Source: Mangrovibacillus cuniculi (GTDB taxonomy: Bacteria > Bacillota > Bacilli > Bacillales > R1DC41). Taken from it: a stretch of DNA of 64,000 nucleotides. Made by a program: the position numbers and the translations under genes. Positions within the stretch are counted from its first letter, which is position 1; each line of letters begins with the position of its first letter. The DNA lies in assembly GCF_015482585.1 (NCBI RefSeq), contig NZ_CP049742.1, forward strand, positions 2,201,001 through 2,265,000, read 5' to 3'. The notes beneath the pieces were generated by a model, which was given only the letters and a program-made list of their open reading frames with translations, searched no databases and had not been told where the DNA came from. Positions 25,817-34,561 of this stretch are shown here, one piece after another.

Positions 25817-27168
25817 TTTAGTAACCCTCGCTCTTTCGCCAGCGCATTCATTTTCTCAATGTGTTGCTTTGCTTGGACCATCGCGATAGATTTACCAAAG
25901 TGAAAAAGACGACACTCTCCAGTTGGATGATCTGCTTTTCGACCAACTCGGCCAGCAATCTGGACTAGCGCTGCTTCCGTGAATATGGGGGATTCCGCAC
26001 CAATAACTGCCACGTCGACCCGTGGGATGGTCACGCCTCTTTCTAAGATCGTGGTGGTTAAAAGGAGTTGGGTGTCGTTGGTACGTAAGTCTGCAACTTT
26101 CTCTTTTCTAGTGGGGTCTTGGGAGTGTACTCCTTGAATGGGTATCGGAAAGCGTTTTTGGATAAGTGGGAGTGCTTGTTCTAGTGTGGTGATGGAAGGG
26201 AAAAACAGGAGCATAGGTGTATTGGTATCGATTCGTTTTTTGATCCATTTGATTAAAGGTCGTGGGATTTTGCTTTTTTGGAATGTATTCTGCCATCTAC
26301 CAATCCATGTAAACGTCGGAACTGGAATTGGGTGGCCGTGGTATCTAGCTGGGATAAGGACGTGGTTGCGTGTTCCTTTTTGGCACTCTCTTTTCCACTT
26401 AGCAGATGGCGTGGCCGATAACCATGCGATGGCGGAAGATTTTTTTCGTGCATTTTCTACCGCTCTTTGGAGAGATTCATCCATGGTGTAAGGAAAGGCA
26501 TCCACTTCGTCTACGATCATGAAATCAAAGGCTTGGTGATAACGGAGCAGTTGGTGAGTGGTGGCGAGGACAAGCGGAGCCCACATGTCTCGATCTTCGG
26601 TGCCACCGTATAGGACGGCAATCGGCGTGTTAGGAAAGACTTCCTTTAAACGCGGAGCTAATTCTAGTATTACGTCTGTTCGTGGAGTTGTGAGGCATAC
26701 TCGTTTTCCATGTTGGAGAGCTTGGTGAATGGCTTCGAAGAGAAGTTCTGTTTTTCCGGCACCACACACAGCCCAAACAAGTAAGGAGTCATTTTGTTGC
26801 ATCGTTTCTACTATTTTTGTGGAGGCTGGTTGTTGTGCATTGGATAGTGTTCCATTCCAAGTGAGCGTGTGGTTGCCGGGTTCGGTAACGGGTGACGGTC
26901 CTGTCCAAGTGAAGAGTTTTTCGGTGCTGGTTATGCGACCCATTTGGATACACTTTCGGCAGTAGATGGCGGCTTGATCGGAGTTACGTAGGGTGGTGAG
27001 GCCAAATAAAGTTGGATCGGCGTTGCCGCATCTTTGGCAACCTTGGTCGGTGACGGCTGGGGTTGAATGTACGTGGGGATGATTGGTTAGCTGTTCTTCG
27101 GTAAAGTTTGCACATTCGGTTAGTGTTAATTTTCGTCCATCTAAATGGCTGGCGATTGGGTCCTGCAT
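25813..27168 (-). CDS. comFA: Competence DNA-uptake helicase ComFA
   Basis: A 451-aa DEAD-box ATPase that helps pull single-stranded DNA into the cell during transformation. A four-cysteine zinc finger (C44, C47, C70, C73) precedes Walker A GAGKT (136-140), DEVD (220-223), SAT near residue 255, and motif VI in QIAGRVGRK. All key motifs are intact, so the protein looks functional. No clear ComK box was seen in the 69 nt before it, and the degV terminator lies in that gap. Confidence 0.95.
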   Translation of the reverse strand: MQDPIASHLDGRKLTLTECANFTEEQLTNHPHVHSTPAVTDQGCQRCGNADPTLFGLTTLRNSDQAAIYCRKCIQMGRITSTEKLFTWTGPSPVTEPGNHTLTWNGTLSNAQQPASTKIVETMQQNDSLLVWAVCGAGKTELLFEAIHQALQHGKRVCLTTPRTDVILELAPRLKEVFPNTPIAVLYGGTEDRDMWAPLVLATTHQLLRYHQAFDFMIVDEVDAFPYTMDESLQRAVENARKKSSAIAWLSATPSAKWKRECQKGTRNHVLIPARYHGHPIPVPTFTWIGRWQNTFQKSKIPRPLIKWIKKRIDTNTPMLLFFPSITTLEQALPLIQKRFPIPIQGVHSQDPTRKEKVADLRTNDTQLLLTTTILERGVTIPRVDVAVIGAESPIFTEAALVQIAGRVGRKADHPTGECRLFHFGKSIAMVQAKQHIEKMNALAKERGLLK

Positions 27169-27182
27169 GGATTATCACTCCT

Positions 27183-27227
27183 AAAATGAAATAGAGCTGC
27201 CTCTAGATTCTCACTAAAGGCAGCTCA
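27183..27227 (-). terminator. Terminator of degV
   Basis: GAGCTGCCT pairs with AGGCAGCTC across a 15-nt loop, then TATTTCATTTT, between degV and comFA. Confidence 0.75.
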
Positions 27228-27237
27228 TCATGTCCAT

Positions 27238-28086
27238 TTATTCTGCTTTTACCCAAGACATTCCAAGAGATCCCTCTCCTAAATGCGTGCCGATAACTGG
27301 TCCGAAGTAACTGACCATCCACTCGACATTTGGATATTTTGCTTCTAATTCATTTTTCCACTCTACCGCTTCCTCTTCACGATTTGCATGGATGATACAA
27401 GCTTTGAAGCGCTCGCCTGTGTGAATATCGTTTTGAAGCAACTCTTCAATACGTTTCAACGCTTTTTTCTTCGTACGAATTTTTTCAAACGGTACGATTA
27501 CTTTTTCTTGGAAGTGAAGTAACGGTTTTACCTGTAACAGGCTTCCGATAAATGCTTGCGCACTGGAAAGGCGGCCTCCACGTTGCAAGTGGGATAAGTC
27601 GTCTACCATAAAGTAAGCGCGTAAGCTTTTCTTCATCTCTTTTAATTTTTCTAGAATAATTTCTGCTGTCTGACCATTTTGTGCCATTTCTGCCGCTTCT
27701 AATACGTAGAAACCTTGTGGCATACAGCTAATTTCCGAGTCGAAAGCAACCGTTTCAATACCTTCTACCATGTCTCCAGCCGAGACAACACTTTGATACG
27801 TGCCACTGATTCCGCTAGAAAGGAGGATAGAAATAACATGTGTATATCCTTGATCACGAAGGTTTTCAAACAGCTGTACGAATTCTCCGATAGGTGGCTG
27901 GGAAGTAGTTGGCAGTTGTTCGCTGGTACGAACTACTTCGTAAAACTCTTGGTACGTAACGTCGATTTCTTCACGGTACGTTTCGCCACCCATAATAACG
28001 CTAAGGGGTACCATATGAATCCCTAACGATTCGCGCATTGCTTGTGGAATATACGACGTACTATCCGTCACAATTGCTATTTTCAT
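27238..28086 (-). CDS. degV: DegV family fatty-acid-binding protein
   Basis: A 282-aa DegV/EDD-fold protein; family members bind fatty acids and act as FakB-type partners of fatty acid kinase. Signatures are MKIAIVTDSTSYIP, EQLPTTSQPPIGEF and SSGISGTYQS, the last two forming the ligand pocket. The start is the second ATG (28086), because AAGGAT lies about 10 nt before it but abuts the first. It is normally next to degU but here is separated by about 1.8 kb including a long repeat array. Confidence 0.93.
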   Translation of the reverse strand: MKIAIVTDSTSYIPQAMRESLGIHMVPLSVIMGGETYREEIDVTYQEFYEVVRTSEQLPTTSQPPIGEFVQLFENLRDQGYTHVISILLSSGISGTYQSVVSAGDMVEGIETVAFDSEISCMPQGFYVLEAAEMAQNGQTAEIILEKLKEMKKSLRAYFMVDDLSHLQRGGRLSSAQAFIGSLLQVKPLLHFQEKVIVPFEKIRTKKKALKRIEELLQNDIHTGERFKACIIHANREEEAVEWKNELEAKYPNVEWMVSYFGPVIGTHLGEGSLGMSWVKAE

Positions 28087-28254
28087 AAAGTAACCCATCC
28101 TTATCTCGATTTATTTGTCAGAGCTCCCATAGCTCGTCTACTAATATTCATATCTTCCATTTTATATGAAAAGACCTACGATTGCATAGTGGTAGGTTTT
28201 TATTATGTGATTTTTGTGTTCGACAGGTTTTGCGTGAGGGAGGTGGGGCTAATT

Positions 28255-28918
28255 CTCTTCTAGCAAGGGGATTTCCTTTGCTTCGTGAGTTTAAAGACCT
28301 CTTATTCTCTCCTAGCAACGAGATTTCCCTTGCTTCGTGAGTTTTAGAGCCTCTTATTCTCTCCTAGCAAGGGGGTTTCCTTCGCTTCGTGAGTTTAAAG
28401 ACCTCTTATTCTCTCCTAGCAGCGAGATTTCCTTCGCTTCGGGAGTTTAAAGCCCTCTTATTCTCTCCTAGCAACGGGGTTTCCTTCGCTTCGGGAGTTT
28501 TAGAGCCTCTTATTCTCTCCTAGCAACGAGATTTCCTTCGCTTTGGGAGTTTTAGGGCCTCTTATTCTCTCCTAGCAACGGATCTTCCCTCGCTTCATGA
28601 GTTTAAAGACCTCTTATTCTCTCCTAGCAGCGAGATGTCCCTTGCTTCGTGAGTTTTAGAGCCCTTTATTCTCTTCTAACGACGAGATTCTTTTCTCCAG
28701 ATGAGTATAGAACCCCTCTATTCTCTTCTCAACGCAAAATTCCGCTCCCCAGATGAATATAGAACGCCTCTATTCTCTTCTCACCGCAAAATTCCGCTCC
28801 CCAGATGAGTATAGAACCTGTCTATTCTCTCCTCACCACAAAATTCCGCTCCCCAGATGAGTATAGAACGCCTCTATTCTCTCCTCACGGCAAAATTCCG
28901 CTCCCCAGATGAGTTTAG
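28255..28918. repeat. Tandem array C/D, thirteen 52-bp units with a subtype switch
   Basis: An anchor position (the C of CTAGC, or of CTCAC in the later units) recurs at 28260, 28312, 28364, 28416, 28468, 28520, 28572, 28624, 28676, 28728, 28780, 28832 and 28884: twelve consecutive 52-bp steps with no insertion or deletion. The first eight units are subtype C (CTCCTAGCAACGAGATTTCC, then CTTCG-GAGTTT). The unit at 28676 is a chimera, C-like on the left and D-like on the right. The last four are subtype D (AAAATTCCGCTCCCCAGATG). Units often have CTCC/GGAG arms around AGCG/CGCT. Confidence 0.96.
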
Positions 28919-28956
28919 CCACTCAAATCCCTAAATCCACGCGCGCGCAAACACAA

Positions 28957-28985
28957 AAAGGCCCCTGCACCAACAAGGACCGGCT
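28957..28985 (-). terminator. Terminator of the lipoprotein gene
   Basis: GGTCCT pairs with AGGGGCC (one bulge), followed by TTTTTGTG on the minus strand. Confidence 0.65.
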
Positions 28986-28990
28986 CGCAA

Positions 28991-29521
28991 TCATTGTTCT
29001 CTTTGCTCCATTGCAAATGTTTGAATAATGTTCCACTCGTTATCTTCTTTACGAAGCATCACTACTTGATTCGAAAGGTCTTCCAAAGGCTCCATGCTCT
29101 CGTTTCCAGCTTCTTTCACAGAAGTTTTCGTACGAATATGCACGGTTGCCGTTTGTTCCGCTTCATTGTATTCAATGATCGTTTTAGTTTCCATGTCCAT
29201 CGTCATGTCATACGCTTTGAACATCGATTGGACAAAATCTCTTTCCTCATTATAGTCAAAAGATAGAGGGTCCTTTGAAATTGTCTCCATATAAGCATCA
29301 ATATCTTTGGCGTTAAAAGCTGCTTCCTGTGCTTCTAAAGTCTGGATGACTGCTTGCTTGTCCACATCAGAGATATTTTTAGCTTCCGTTAATTCACGTG
29401 GCTCTTGATTTGCTTGTTCTTGAGTAACTGGCTTTACTGCAGAAGTGTCTTCTTTCGATTGGCATCCATATAAACTAATGGCCATAACGACACTCGCTCC
29501 TGCAACTAGTAGGCTTTTCAT
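28991..29521 (-). CDS. Lipoprotein with NTF2-like domain
   Basis: A 176-aa secreted lipoprotein. The signal peptide ends in a lipobox LYGC with the lipidated cysteine at residue 20. A Gln/Glu-rich linker follows. From about residue 50 the segment resembles the SnoaL/NTF2-like (DUF4440-type) fold: a helix EAQEAAFNAKDIDAYMETI, then strands ending in EWNIIQTFAMEQ. Such domains bind small ligands or mediate contacts; no catalytic residues can be named. It lies between the repeat array and degU, an insertion relative to the B. subtilis degS-degU-degV order. Confidence 0.8.
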   Translation of the reverse strand: MKSLLVAGASVVMAISLYGCQSKEDTSAVKPVTQEQANQEPRELTEAKNISDVDKQAVIQTLEAQEAAFNAKDIDAYMETISKDPLSFDYNEERDFVQSMFKAYDMTMDMETKTIIEYNEAEQTATVHIRTKTSVKEAGNESMEPLEDLSNQVVMLRKEDNEWNIIQTFAMEQREQ

Positions 29522-29596
29522 CTCTATCCGCCCTTTCCTTCGTCCATCTTATTGTAAAAAAACAATGAAGGAAATACAAGTGAATAGAGACGCATC

Positions 29597-29698
29597 CTAC
29601 AATTCTTTCAACACACCTTCAATTAAGTCTAGTAAACTTCGGATATTAGCAAAACTTAAATCTTCTATATCAACGGAAAACTTCTCCCAAAGCTCCAT
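29597..29698 (-). CDS. Possible small protein, 33 aa
   Basis: A short ORF with an unusually good ribosome-binding site, AGGAGGTGG, 8 nt before an ATG (a TTG sits directly before it). It would encode a 33-residue acidic amphipathic peptide beginning MELWEKFSVDIEDLS and ending LIEGVLKEL. It lies downstream of the degU terminator and does not resemble DegQ. Too short to prove; the ribosome-binding site and amphipathic pattern are the evidence. Confidence 0.45.
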   Translation of the reverse strand: MELWEKFSVDIEDLSFANIRSLLDLIEGVLKEL

Positions 29699-29840
29699 CA
29701 ACTCTACCACCTCCTATTGGATGCTATCTTATTCAGTAGCTACTCCATAGTGCGGGCTTGAAGTGTTTTGCTTGTAGTAAGGATACTCATCTAAGTACAG
29801 ACCGCATCACGCGGTCAACGATGAGTTGTTACTGGTCACG

Positions 29841-29877
29841 TAACAAAAAGAGCCGCCCAAAAAACTCGGACGACTCT
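29841..29877 (-). terminator. Terminator of degS-degU
   Basis: AGAGTCGTCC pairs with GGGCGGCTCT (wobbles allowed) followed by TTTTTGTT, directly after the degU stop. Confidence 0.88.
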
Positions 29878-29883
29878 ACCATA

Positions 29884-30564
29884 TTATCTAACTTCCACCC
29901 AGCCATTTTTAATCGCTTGTACTACGGCTTGTGTGCGGTCATTTACATTTAGTTTCTGTAGAATATTACTTACATGGTTCTTAACAGTTTTCTCACTGAT
30001 AAACAGCTCATCTCCAATAGTTCGGTTACTGCAACCATCAGCTAACAGTTGAAGCACCTCACACTCACGGCGTGTTAACAGGTGAAGTGGACGACGAATT
30101 TCTGGCTGAACGTATCCAGTAGAATTGTCTTCATCACTTGCTAAACGACGGTAGTCTTTTACTAAATTCTTCGTTACTTTTGGATGAAGATAAGATCCAC
30201 CTGCAGCAACAATTTTCACAGCGTCAATAAGCTCATTAGAATCCATTTCTTTTAGCATGTATCCGATAGCACCCGTTTTCAGTGCATGCGTTACATAGTT
30301 TTCATCGTCATGAATGGATAGAATCATGATTTTTGTATCTGGGAATTTATCAGCTAGCTCTTTCGTTGCTTCAATTCCGTTTATGTTAGGCATGTTAATG
30401 TCCATTAGAACGACGTCTGGTTGGTGTTGCTCTACTAACTCAGTAGCCTCCGTACCATCGTCGCCTTCTGCCACCACTTTAAATGTTTCTTCAAATTCTA
30501 AAATTCGCTTTACTCCTTCGCGAAATAACTGATGATCATCGATAATTACGATTTTTGTCATCAT
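29884..30564 (-). CDS. degU: Response regulator DegU
   Basis: A 226-aa NarL/FixJ response regulator controlling degradative enzymes, motility, competence and multicellular behaviour. The receiver domain has the acidic pair at D9-D10, phospho-acceptor D55 ([10 protein letters not shown]) and the conserved lysine in LKEMD. The LuxR-type helix-turn-helix [42 protein letters not shown] ends the protein. Either of two adjacent ATGs may be used. It follows degS closely and is very similar to B. subtilis DegU throughout. Confidence 0.97.
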   Translation of the reverse strand: MMTKIVIIDDHQLFREGVKRILEFEETFKVVAEGDDGTEATELVEQHQPDVVLMDINMPNINGIEATKELADKFPDTKIMILSIHDDENYVTHALKTGAIGYMLKEMDSNELIDAVKIVAAGGSYLHPKVTKNLVKDYRRLASDEDNSTGYVQPEIRRPLHLLTRRECEVLQLLADGCSNRTIGDELFISEKTVKNHVSNILQKLNVNDRTQAVVQAIKNGWVEVR

Positions 30565-30584
30565 CGTCGCCTCCTTAGCTCACC

Positions 30585-31727
30585 TTAACTTGATAGAGGA
30601 ACTTGTATCATTACAATCGTTCCTTCTCCTAATTTTGAATCAATAGATAACTCGCCGTTTAATAGATCGACACGCTCTTTCATCCCCATTAATCCGAACG
30701 AACCTTCTTTTTTCTGCGTTTGGTCGAAACCTACGCCGTTGTCTTTTACCACAACTTGTACAACATCTCGTTTTAATTCCAGCTTCACATGAATCTCTCT
30801 TGCTTTCGCATGCTTTAAGGAATTTTGAACGGACTCCTGTATTAAACGGAACAACGCTACTTCATGCTTTGGTGGAAGTCGTTTAATCTCTCCAAAGTTA
30901 ACGAAGTGAATTTGTGTTTTTTCATTATATTCTTGCGTTGTTTCTAGGTATTTTTTTAACGTTGGTACTAGACCTAGATCATCTAGAGCCATTGGACGTA
31001 AATCATAAATTATTCTACGGACTTCATACAATGCGCTTCTCACCATTTGCTTTAAGCTTCGAATTTCCCCAAAAGCCGCATCCGATCCTCTTTCTCGGTA
31101 TACTCTTTCAATTAAATCAGATCTCATTAAGACATTAGCAAGCATCTGTGCGGGTCCATCATGAATTTCTCTTGAAAGTTTTCTTCTTTCTTCTTCTTGT
31201 GCTTCAATAATCTTCAATCCAAAATCCTGTTTTTGCTTGGCATCCTCTAATGCTTCTCCAACTTGCTTTAAATCTGTCACAAGATAATTCAGTACAACAG
31301 ATATTTGCGAAACAAGCCGGTCTGCTCGATCGATGGTTTCTTGCAACGTGATCATCCTACGCTCTAGGTCATCTCGACGTTGGCGTAATTGATGCTCTTT
31401 TTGTGCATTGACCGTTAACTTCATTTGAAAGTCATGGGCCTTTTCATAGGCATCACGAATTTGATCTTCAGAATAAGTTTTAAAGTGTTGACTGACTTCT
31501 GCTAATCGTTTTCTTGCAAAGCGGTATTTTATATCCAGGTCGTCGTTTTCATCAATCACTTCTTTTACTTGTCGACGAATCTCATCAAGTTCTTCCGTTA
31601 ACGAAAGAAAATCTTTTCGACATTGTTCACCTATAGTAAAAATTTCATCTTTGCTTCGATCAACTGTCGATACCATCGTTTCAAGGATATGATCCAAAGC
31701 ACCTGGATTTATTGTTTTTGCATTCAT
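30585..31727 (-). CDS. degS: Cytoplasmic sensor histidine kinase DegS
   Basis: A 380-aa kinase with no membrane segment. It has an N-terminal sensor region with long coiled coil (residues 10-165), the HisKA_3 box around H189 (LSREIHDGPAQMLANVL), and a C-terminal ATPase domain (DNGVGFD, GSFGLMGMKERV). The start is the ATG at 31727, with GGAGG 8 nt upstream; a longer frame adds residues without a ribosome-binding site. It phosphorylates DegU. Two TTATGACC direct repeats 32 nt apart lie upstream. Confidence 0.96.
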   Translation of the reverse strand: MNAKTINPGALDHILETMVSTVDRSKDEIFTIGEQCRKDFLSLTEELDEIRRQVKEVIDENDDLDIKYRFARKRLAEVSQHFKTYSEDQIRDAYEKAHDFQMKLTVNAQKEHQLRQRRDDLERRMITLQETIDRADRLVSQISVVLNYLVTDLKQVGEALEDAKQKQDFGLKIIEAQEEERRKLSREIHDGPAQMLANVLMRSDLIERVYRERGSDAAFGEIRSLKQMVRSALYEVRRIIYDLRPMALDDLGLVPTLKKYLETTQEYNEKTQIHFVNFGEIKRLPPKHEVALFRLIQESVQNSLKHAKAREIHVKLELKRDVVQVVVKDNGVGFDQTQKKEGSFGLMGMKERVDLLNGELSIDSKLGEGTIVMIQVPLSS

Positions 31728-32334
31728 ATTTTCATCCTCCAAGGGATTCCCCTTTTTTGGCATAATTCATTCTACCGTGAAAATTTTAAAATGACTATTA
31801 TGACCATCACGAATAAATAAAATTAGTTCTTATGACCGTTTTATCTTTTGCTTAAATCCCCTTCATCATGTGTCTATTGTCACAGGAAGTAGGAAATAAG
31901 GTCGAAATAAAAGTCTCATATTCAAACTTTTTTCTTATCCAAGTCTTTGTTATAGGCATTTCGGAAGAACTACATTTCGGTAAAAACAGAATAATGATTC
32001 GACGTCCCTCATTATACCATGTCATTCCATGTCGAATATTATATTACTCTAACAATCAGATAACATTCCAGCGTGTAATGTAGTCATTCTGTAATAAAAT
32101 TCGGTACTTACAAGCTTTTTATGTCCGTCTCACTGTTTATGTAAAACCTATTATATGACAAAGTTCTCCAATTGTAGTTAACTCATCCTTTGCATCTAGA
32201 TAGATGTCCTCTATACTATTTTAGAGAGAAATCGTAGAATGTAGGTCTATTTTACAGGGACCTTTGTTACATTTTCGTAACCTCATTGTAACAGTTTTGA
32301 TAAAGTCCATCACCAAGAAAGGATGTCTATTAGC
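31728..32334. other. Divergent degS-yvyE intergenic region
   Basis: About 600 nt, A+T-rich. It holds two TTATGACC direct repeats (31798-31805 and 31830-31837) and a WalR/PhoP-like triple repeat at 32265-32292. A TAGAAT -10-like box about 50 nt before degS has no convincing -35. No gene seen. Confidence 0.5.
32265..32292 (+). promoter_or_regulatory. Triple WalR/PhoP-like direct repeat
   Basis: TGTTAC, ATTTT, CGTAAC, CTCAT, TGTAAC: three hexamers, each pair separated by exactly 5 nt (11-nt periodicity), resembling the WalR box TGTWAH-N5-TGTWAH and the related PhoP pattern. It lies about 45 nt upstream of yvyE. Confidence 0.5.
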
Positions 32335-32979
32335 ATGTTAAATACCTATAAAACAGTCAAAATCAGCGACGAAGTTTCCGAACTAATAATCGAGAGATCG
32401 CAATTTCTAACTCATACCAAACGCGTGACTTCTGAAGAGGAAGCTCAAGCTTTTATACAAGAAATAAAAAAGAAACACAAAACAGCAAACCATAATTGTT
32501 CTGCTTATATGATCGGAGAACACAATCAGATTCAAAAAGCCAATGATGACGGTGAACCAACAGGTACAGCGGGTGTGCCAATGTTAGAGGTCTTGAAGAA
32601 GAGAGATGTAAAGGACACAGCAGTCGTGGTTACTCGATACTTTGGTGGTGTTAAATTAGGTGCTGGAGGATTAATCCGTGCTTACAGTAAAGCTACAAGT
32701 GAAGGTCTAAACGAAATCGGTGTAGTGGAACGGACATTAATGCAAGTGATGACTACCGTCGTTGATTACACATGGCTCGGCAAATTAGAGAATGAGCTTC
32801 GACAAAGTCCCTATGATGTGAAGTCCATCGACTATTTAGACTTGGTCCATGTGCATACCTTTGTTCCAACAACAGAGATGGAGTCTTTTACAGAGTGGAT
32901 GACAGAACTGACAAATGGACAAGGCGAAATTCGTACTGGAGAAACGGTTTATCATGAGAAGCTTCTGCCGAAAGTTTAA
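32335..32979 (+). CDS. yvyE: YigZ/IMPACT family protein YvyE
   Basis: A 214-aa member of the IMPACT/YigZ family, two ferredoxin-like domains. The N-terminal signature is THNCSAYMIGE-like (TANHNCSAYMIGEHNQIQKANDDGEPTGTAGVPML), followed by VVVTRYFGGVKLGAGGLIRAYS. The cellular role in bacteria is not settled; relatives bind ribosomes or translation regulators. The start MLNTYKTVKISDE is preferred because the first in-frame ATG abuts its ribosome-binding site. It is divergent from degS, as in B. subtilis. Confidence 0.93.
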   Translation: MLNTYKTVKISDEVSELIIERSQFLTHTKRVTSEEEAQAFIQEIKKKHKTANHNCSAYMIGEHNQIQKANDDGEPTGTAGVPMLEVLKKRDVKDTAVVVTRYFGGVKLGAGGLIRAYSKATSEGLNEIGVVERTLMQVMTTVVDYTWLGKLENELRQSPYDVKSIDYLDLVHVHTFVPTTEMESFTEWMTELTNGQGEIRTGETVYHEKLLPKV

Positions 32980-32985
32980 ATGTCT

Positions 32986-33117
32986 GGTAACACTTACCTT
33001 GTAACTTTCCATATGTAACACCGTCAAATGTACGAGAGTCTACCTTTGAAATATTTGTAATATTTTCAAGTATCTCTTTAGCTTTTGATTGTCGAAAGAA
33101 GTAAGAACGTGTAAAAT
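32986..33117 (+). promoter_or_regulatory. Regulatory region and SigA promoter of the LCP gene
   Basis: TTGTCG (33089-33094) and TAAAAT (33112-33117) are 17 nt apart. Upstream, GGTAACACTTACC (32986-32998) is a perfect dyad, and GGTAAC, TGTAAC and TGTAAC recur at 14-nt intervals. Confidence 0.5.
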
Positions 33118-33196
33118 GGTGGTTAGCGCATTAGTTTGTGCTTCTTTTATATTTGCCTTTAATTGAAAATTATTATAATAGACAGGGGTTTTATAT

Positions 33197-34213
33197 ATGG
33201 ATCGTTATCAAAGGAAGAAACTCCGCAGTAAACGAAAGAAACGCAGACTGTTTTGGTTTCTTGTTTTTCCTTTATTATTAGTACTAGGAGCAGGCGGAGC
33301 GTACGCAGGTAAGTTGTATTTTGATGCCAAAGGTGCTTTAGAGGGTACCTTTCAACCTATTGATCGTAATGGCTCAGATCAACGTGATAAGACAGTTGAA
33401 ATTAAAAAAGATCATTTCTCCGTGTTAATCATAGGTGTAGACGACTCGGAAAAACGCGAATTTGGTTCAAACTCTAGGTCCGATGCGCTAATGTTAGCTA
33501 CTGTTAATCAAGAAGACAAATCTGTGAAATTAACTAGTATCCCACGTGACTCTTACGTATATATTCCAGAAGTAGGTTATGAAACACGTATTAACGCAGC
33601 ACACGCGCACGGTGGACCAAAAGCTACTATTGAAACTGTAGAAGAGCTACTAGATGTACCGGTTGATTATTATGTATCTTTAAACTTCCATGCTTTCATT
33701 GAAGTTATTGACGCTTTAAACGGTGTCGAAATAGATGTACCTTACAGCTTTTCTGAACAAGATTCAAATGATGTGCAAGGTGCTATTCAATTAGAAAAAG
33801 GGGTACAAATGTTAAATGGTGAAGAAGCATTAGCATTTGCAAGAACTCGTAAAATGGATAGCGATGTTTATCGTGGAATGAGGCAACAAGAAGTTATTAA
33901 AGCGATTGTGAAACGCGCAGCCTCTATACAATCGATTGGCCGTTATGATGATGTACTTGATTCTATCGGTAACAATATGAAAACGGATTTATCATTTGAT
34001 GAAATGCGTTACCTTGCTGAATTTGGTATTAAACAACCAAGTATTGATACTAATTCTTTAGCAGGGAGAGACTCTGAGCCTGGTGGAGCTTACTATTATT
34101 ACCTTGATGAAACTGCGTTAGCAAATTTACGTATAGAATTAAAACGTCATTTAGGTTTAGTGGAAGATACAACAGGTAACGCAACAGAGCAAGCAGCTTC
34201 AGATGAAAATTGA
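33197..34213 (+). CDS. LytR-CpsA-Psr (LCP) wall polymer ligase
   Basis: A 338-aa LCP protein. These enzymes move undecaprenyl-linked teichoic acid or secondary wall polysaccharide onto peptidoglycan. A basic N-terminus (KKLRSKRKKRRLF) is followed by one membrane anchor at about residues 19-40, with the catalytic domain outside. Motifs are LIIGVDDSE, SRSDALMLATVN, SIPRDSYVYIPE, RINAAHAHGG and EALAFARTRKMDSDVYRGMRQQ. It lies between yvyE and tagO, the site of lytR/tagU in Bacillus. In this genome it may attach the SLH-binding polysaccharide. Confidence 0.93.
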   Translation: MDRYQRKKLRSKRKKRRLFWFLVFPLLLVLGAGGAYAGKLYFDAKGALEGTFQPIDRNGSDQRDKTVEIKKDHFSVLIIGVDDSEKREFGSNSRSDALMLATVNQEDKSVKLTSIPRDSYVYIPEVGYETRINAAHAHGGPKATIETVEELLDVPVDYYVSLNFHAFIEVIDALNGVEIDVPYSFSEQDSNDVQGAIQLEKGVQMLNGEEALAFARTRKMDSDVYRGMRQQEVIKAIVKRAASIQSIGRYDDVLDSIGNNMKTDLSFDEMRYLAEFGIKQPSIDTNSLAGRDSEPGGAYYYYLDETALANLRIELKRHLGLVEDTTGNATEQAASDEN

Positions 34214-34217
34214 TCAA

Positions 34218-34250
34218 AACTTCGCCAAAGATACTTGGCGAAGTTTTTTT
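34218..34250 (+). terminator. Terminator of the LCP gene
   Basis: AACTTCGCCAA pairs with TTGGCGAAGTT around a 6-nt loop, followed by seven Ts. Confidence 0.95.
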
Positions 34251-34330
34251 ATGGTTTAGACATATATGTCTCCTGGTTAGGATTTTAACAAAAGACCAAA
34301 TATGTATACCTTGTATACGAGCCTACCTTC

Positions 34331-34434
34331 TTCTCTTCTACCACTTCACACTCCCTCAACTTCGTTAGGGCGATGTTACACCTTCTCTTCTACCTTTCCA
34401 GACTTTCTCAGCTTCGTTCGAACATTGATAAAAG
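34331..34434. repeat. Tandem pair E, two 52-bp units
   Basis: TTCTCTTCTACC at 34331 and 34383, and CTTCGTT at 34360 and 34412, both exactly 52 bp apart. The first unit can fold as CCCT-AAC-loop-GTT-AGGG. Convergent gap between the LCP gene and tagO. Confidence 0.8.
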
Positions 34435-34524
34435 ATTCTAGCAGTTCTAATCAGTTAGATGTCATCATAATTAACTCACTTTAGCCTCTACCATGAACTA
34501 GATGAGTGAGGTTTAAATTTAATT

Positions 34525-34554
34525 ATATAAAAAACCACCTCCTATAGGAAGTGG
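34525..34554 (-). terminator. Terminator of tagO
   Basis: CCACTTCCT pairs with AGGAGGTGG around a short loop, followed by TTTTTTATATAA on the minus strand. Confidence 0.85.
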
Positions 34555-34561
34555 CTAGCTA

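Larger units (their letters stand above)
29522..29883. other. Intergenic region degU to lipoprotein gene
   Basis: 362 nt containing the small ORF above, the degU terminator, and a short perfect hairpin (GACCGC, GTGAT, GCGGTC at 29800-29816) that overlaps a TTGACC possible -35 box for the small ORF. No other feature seen. Confidence 0.45.

Noticed and set aside
29597-29698. Small ORF as degQ
   Set aside because: Its residues do not resemble the known DegQ protein; only position near deg genes suggested it.
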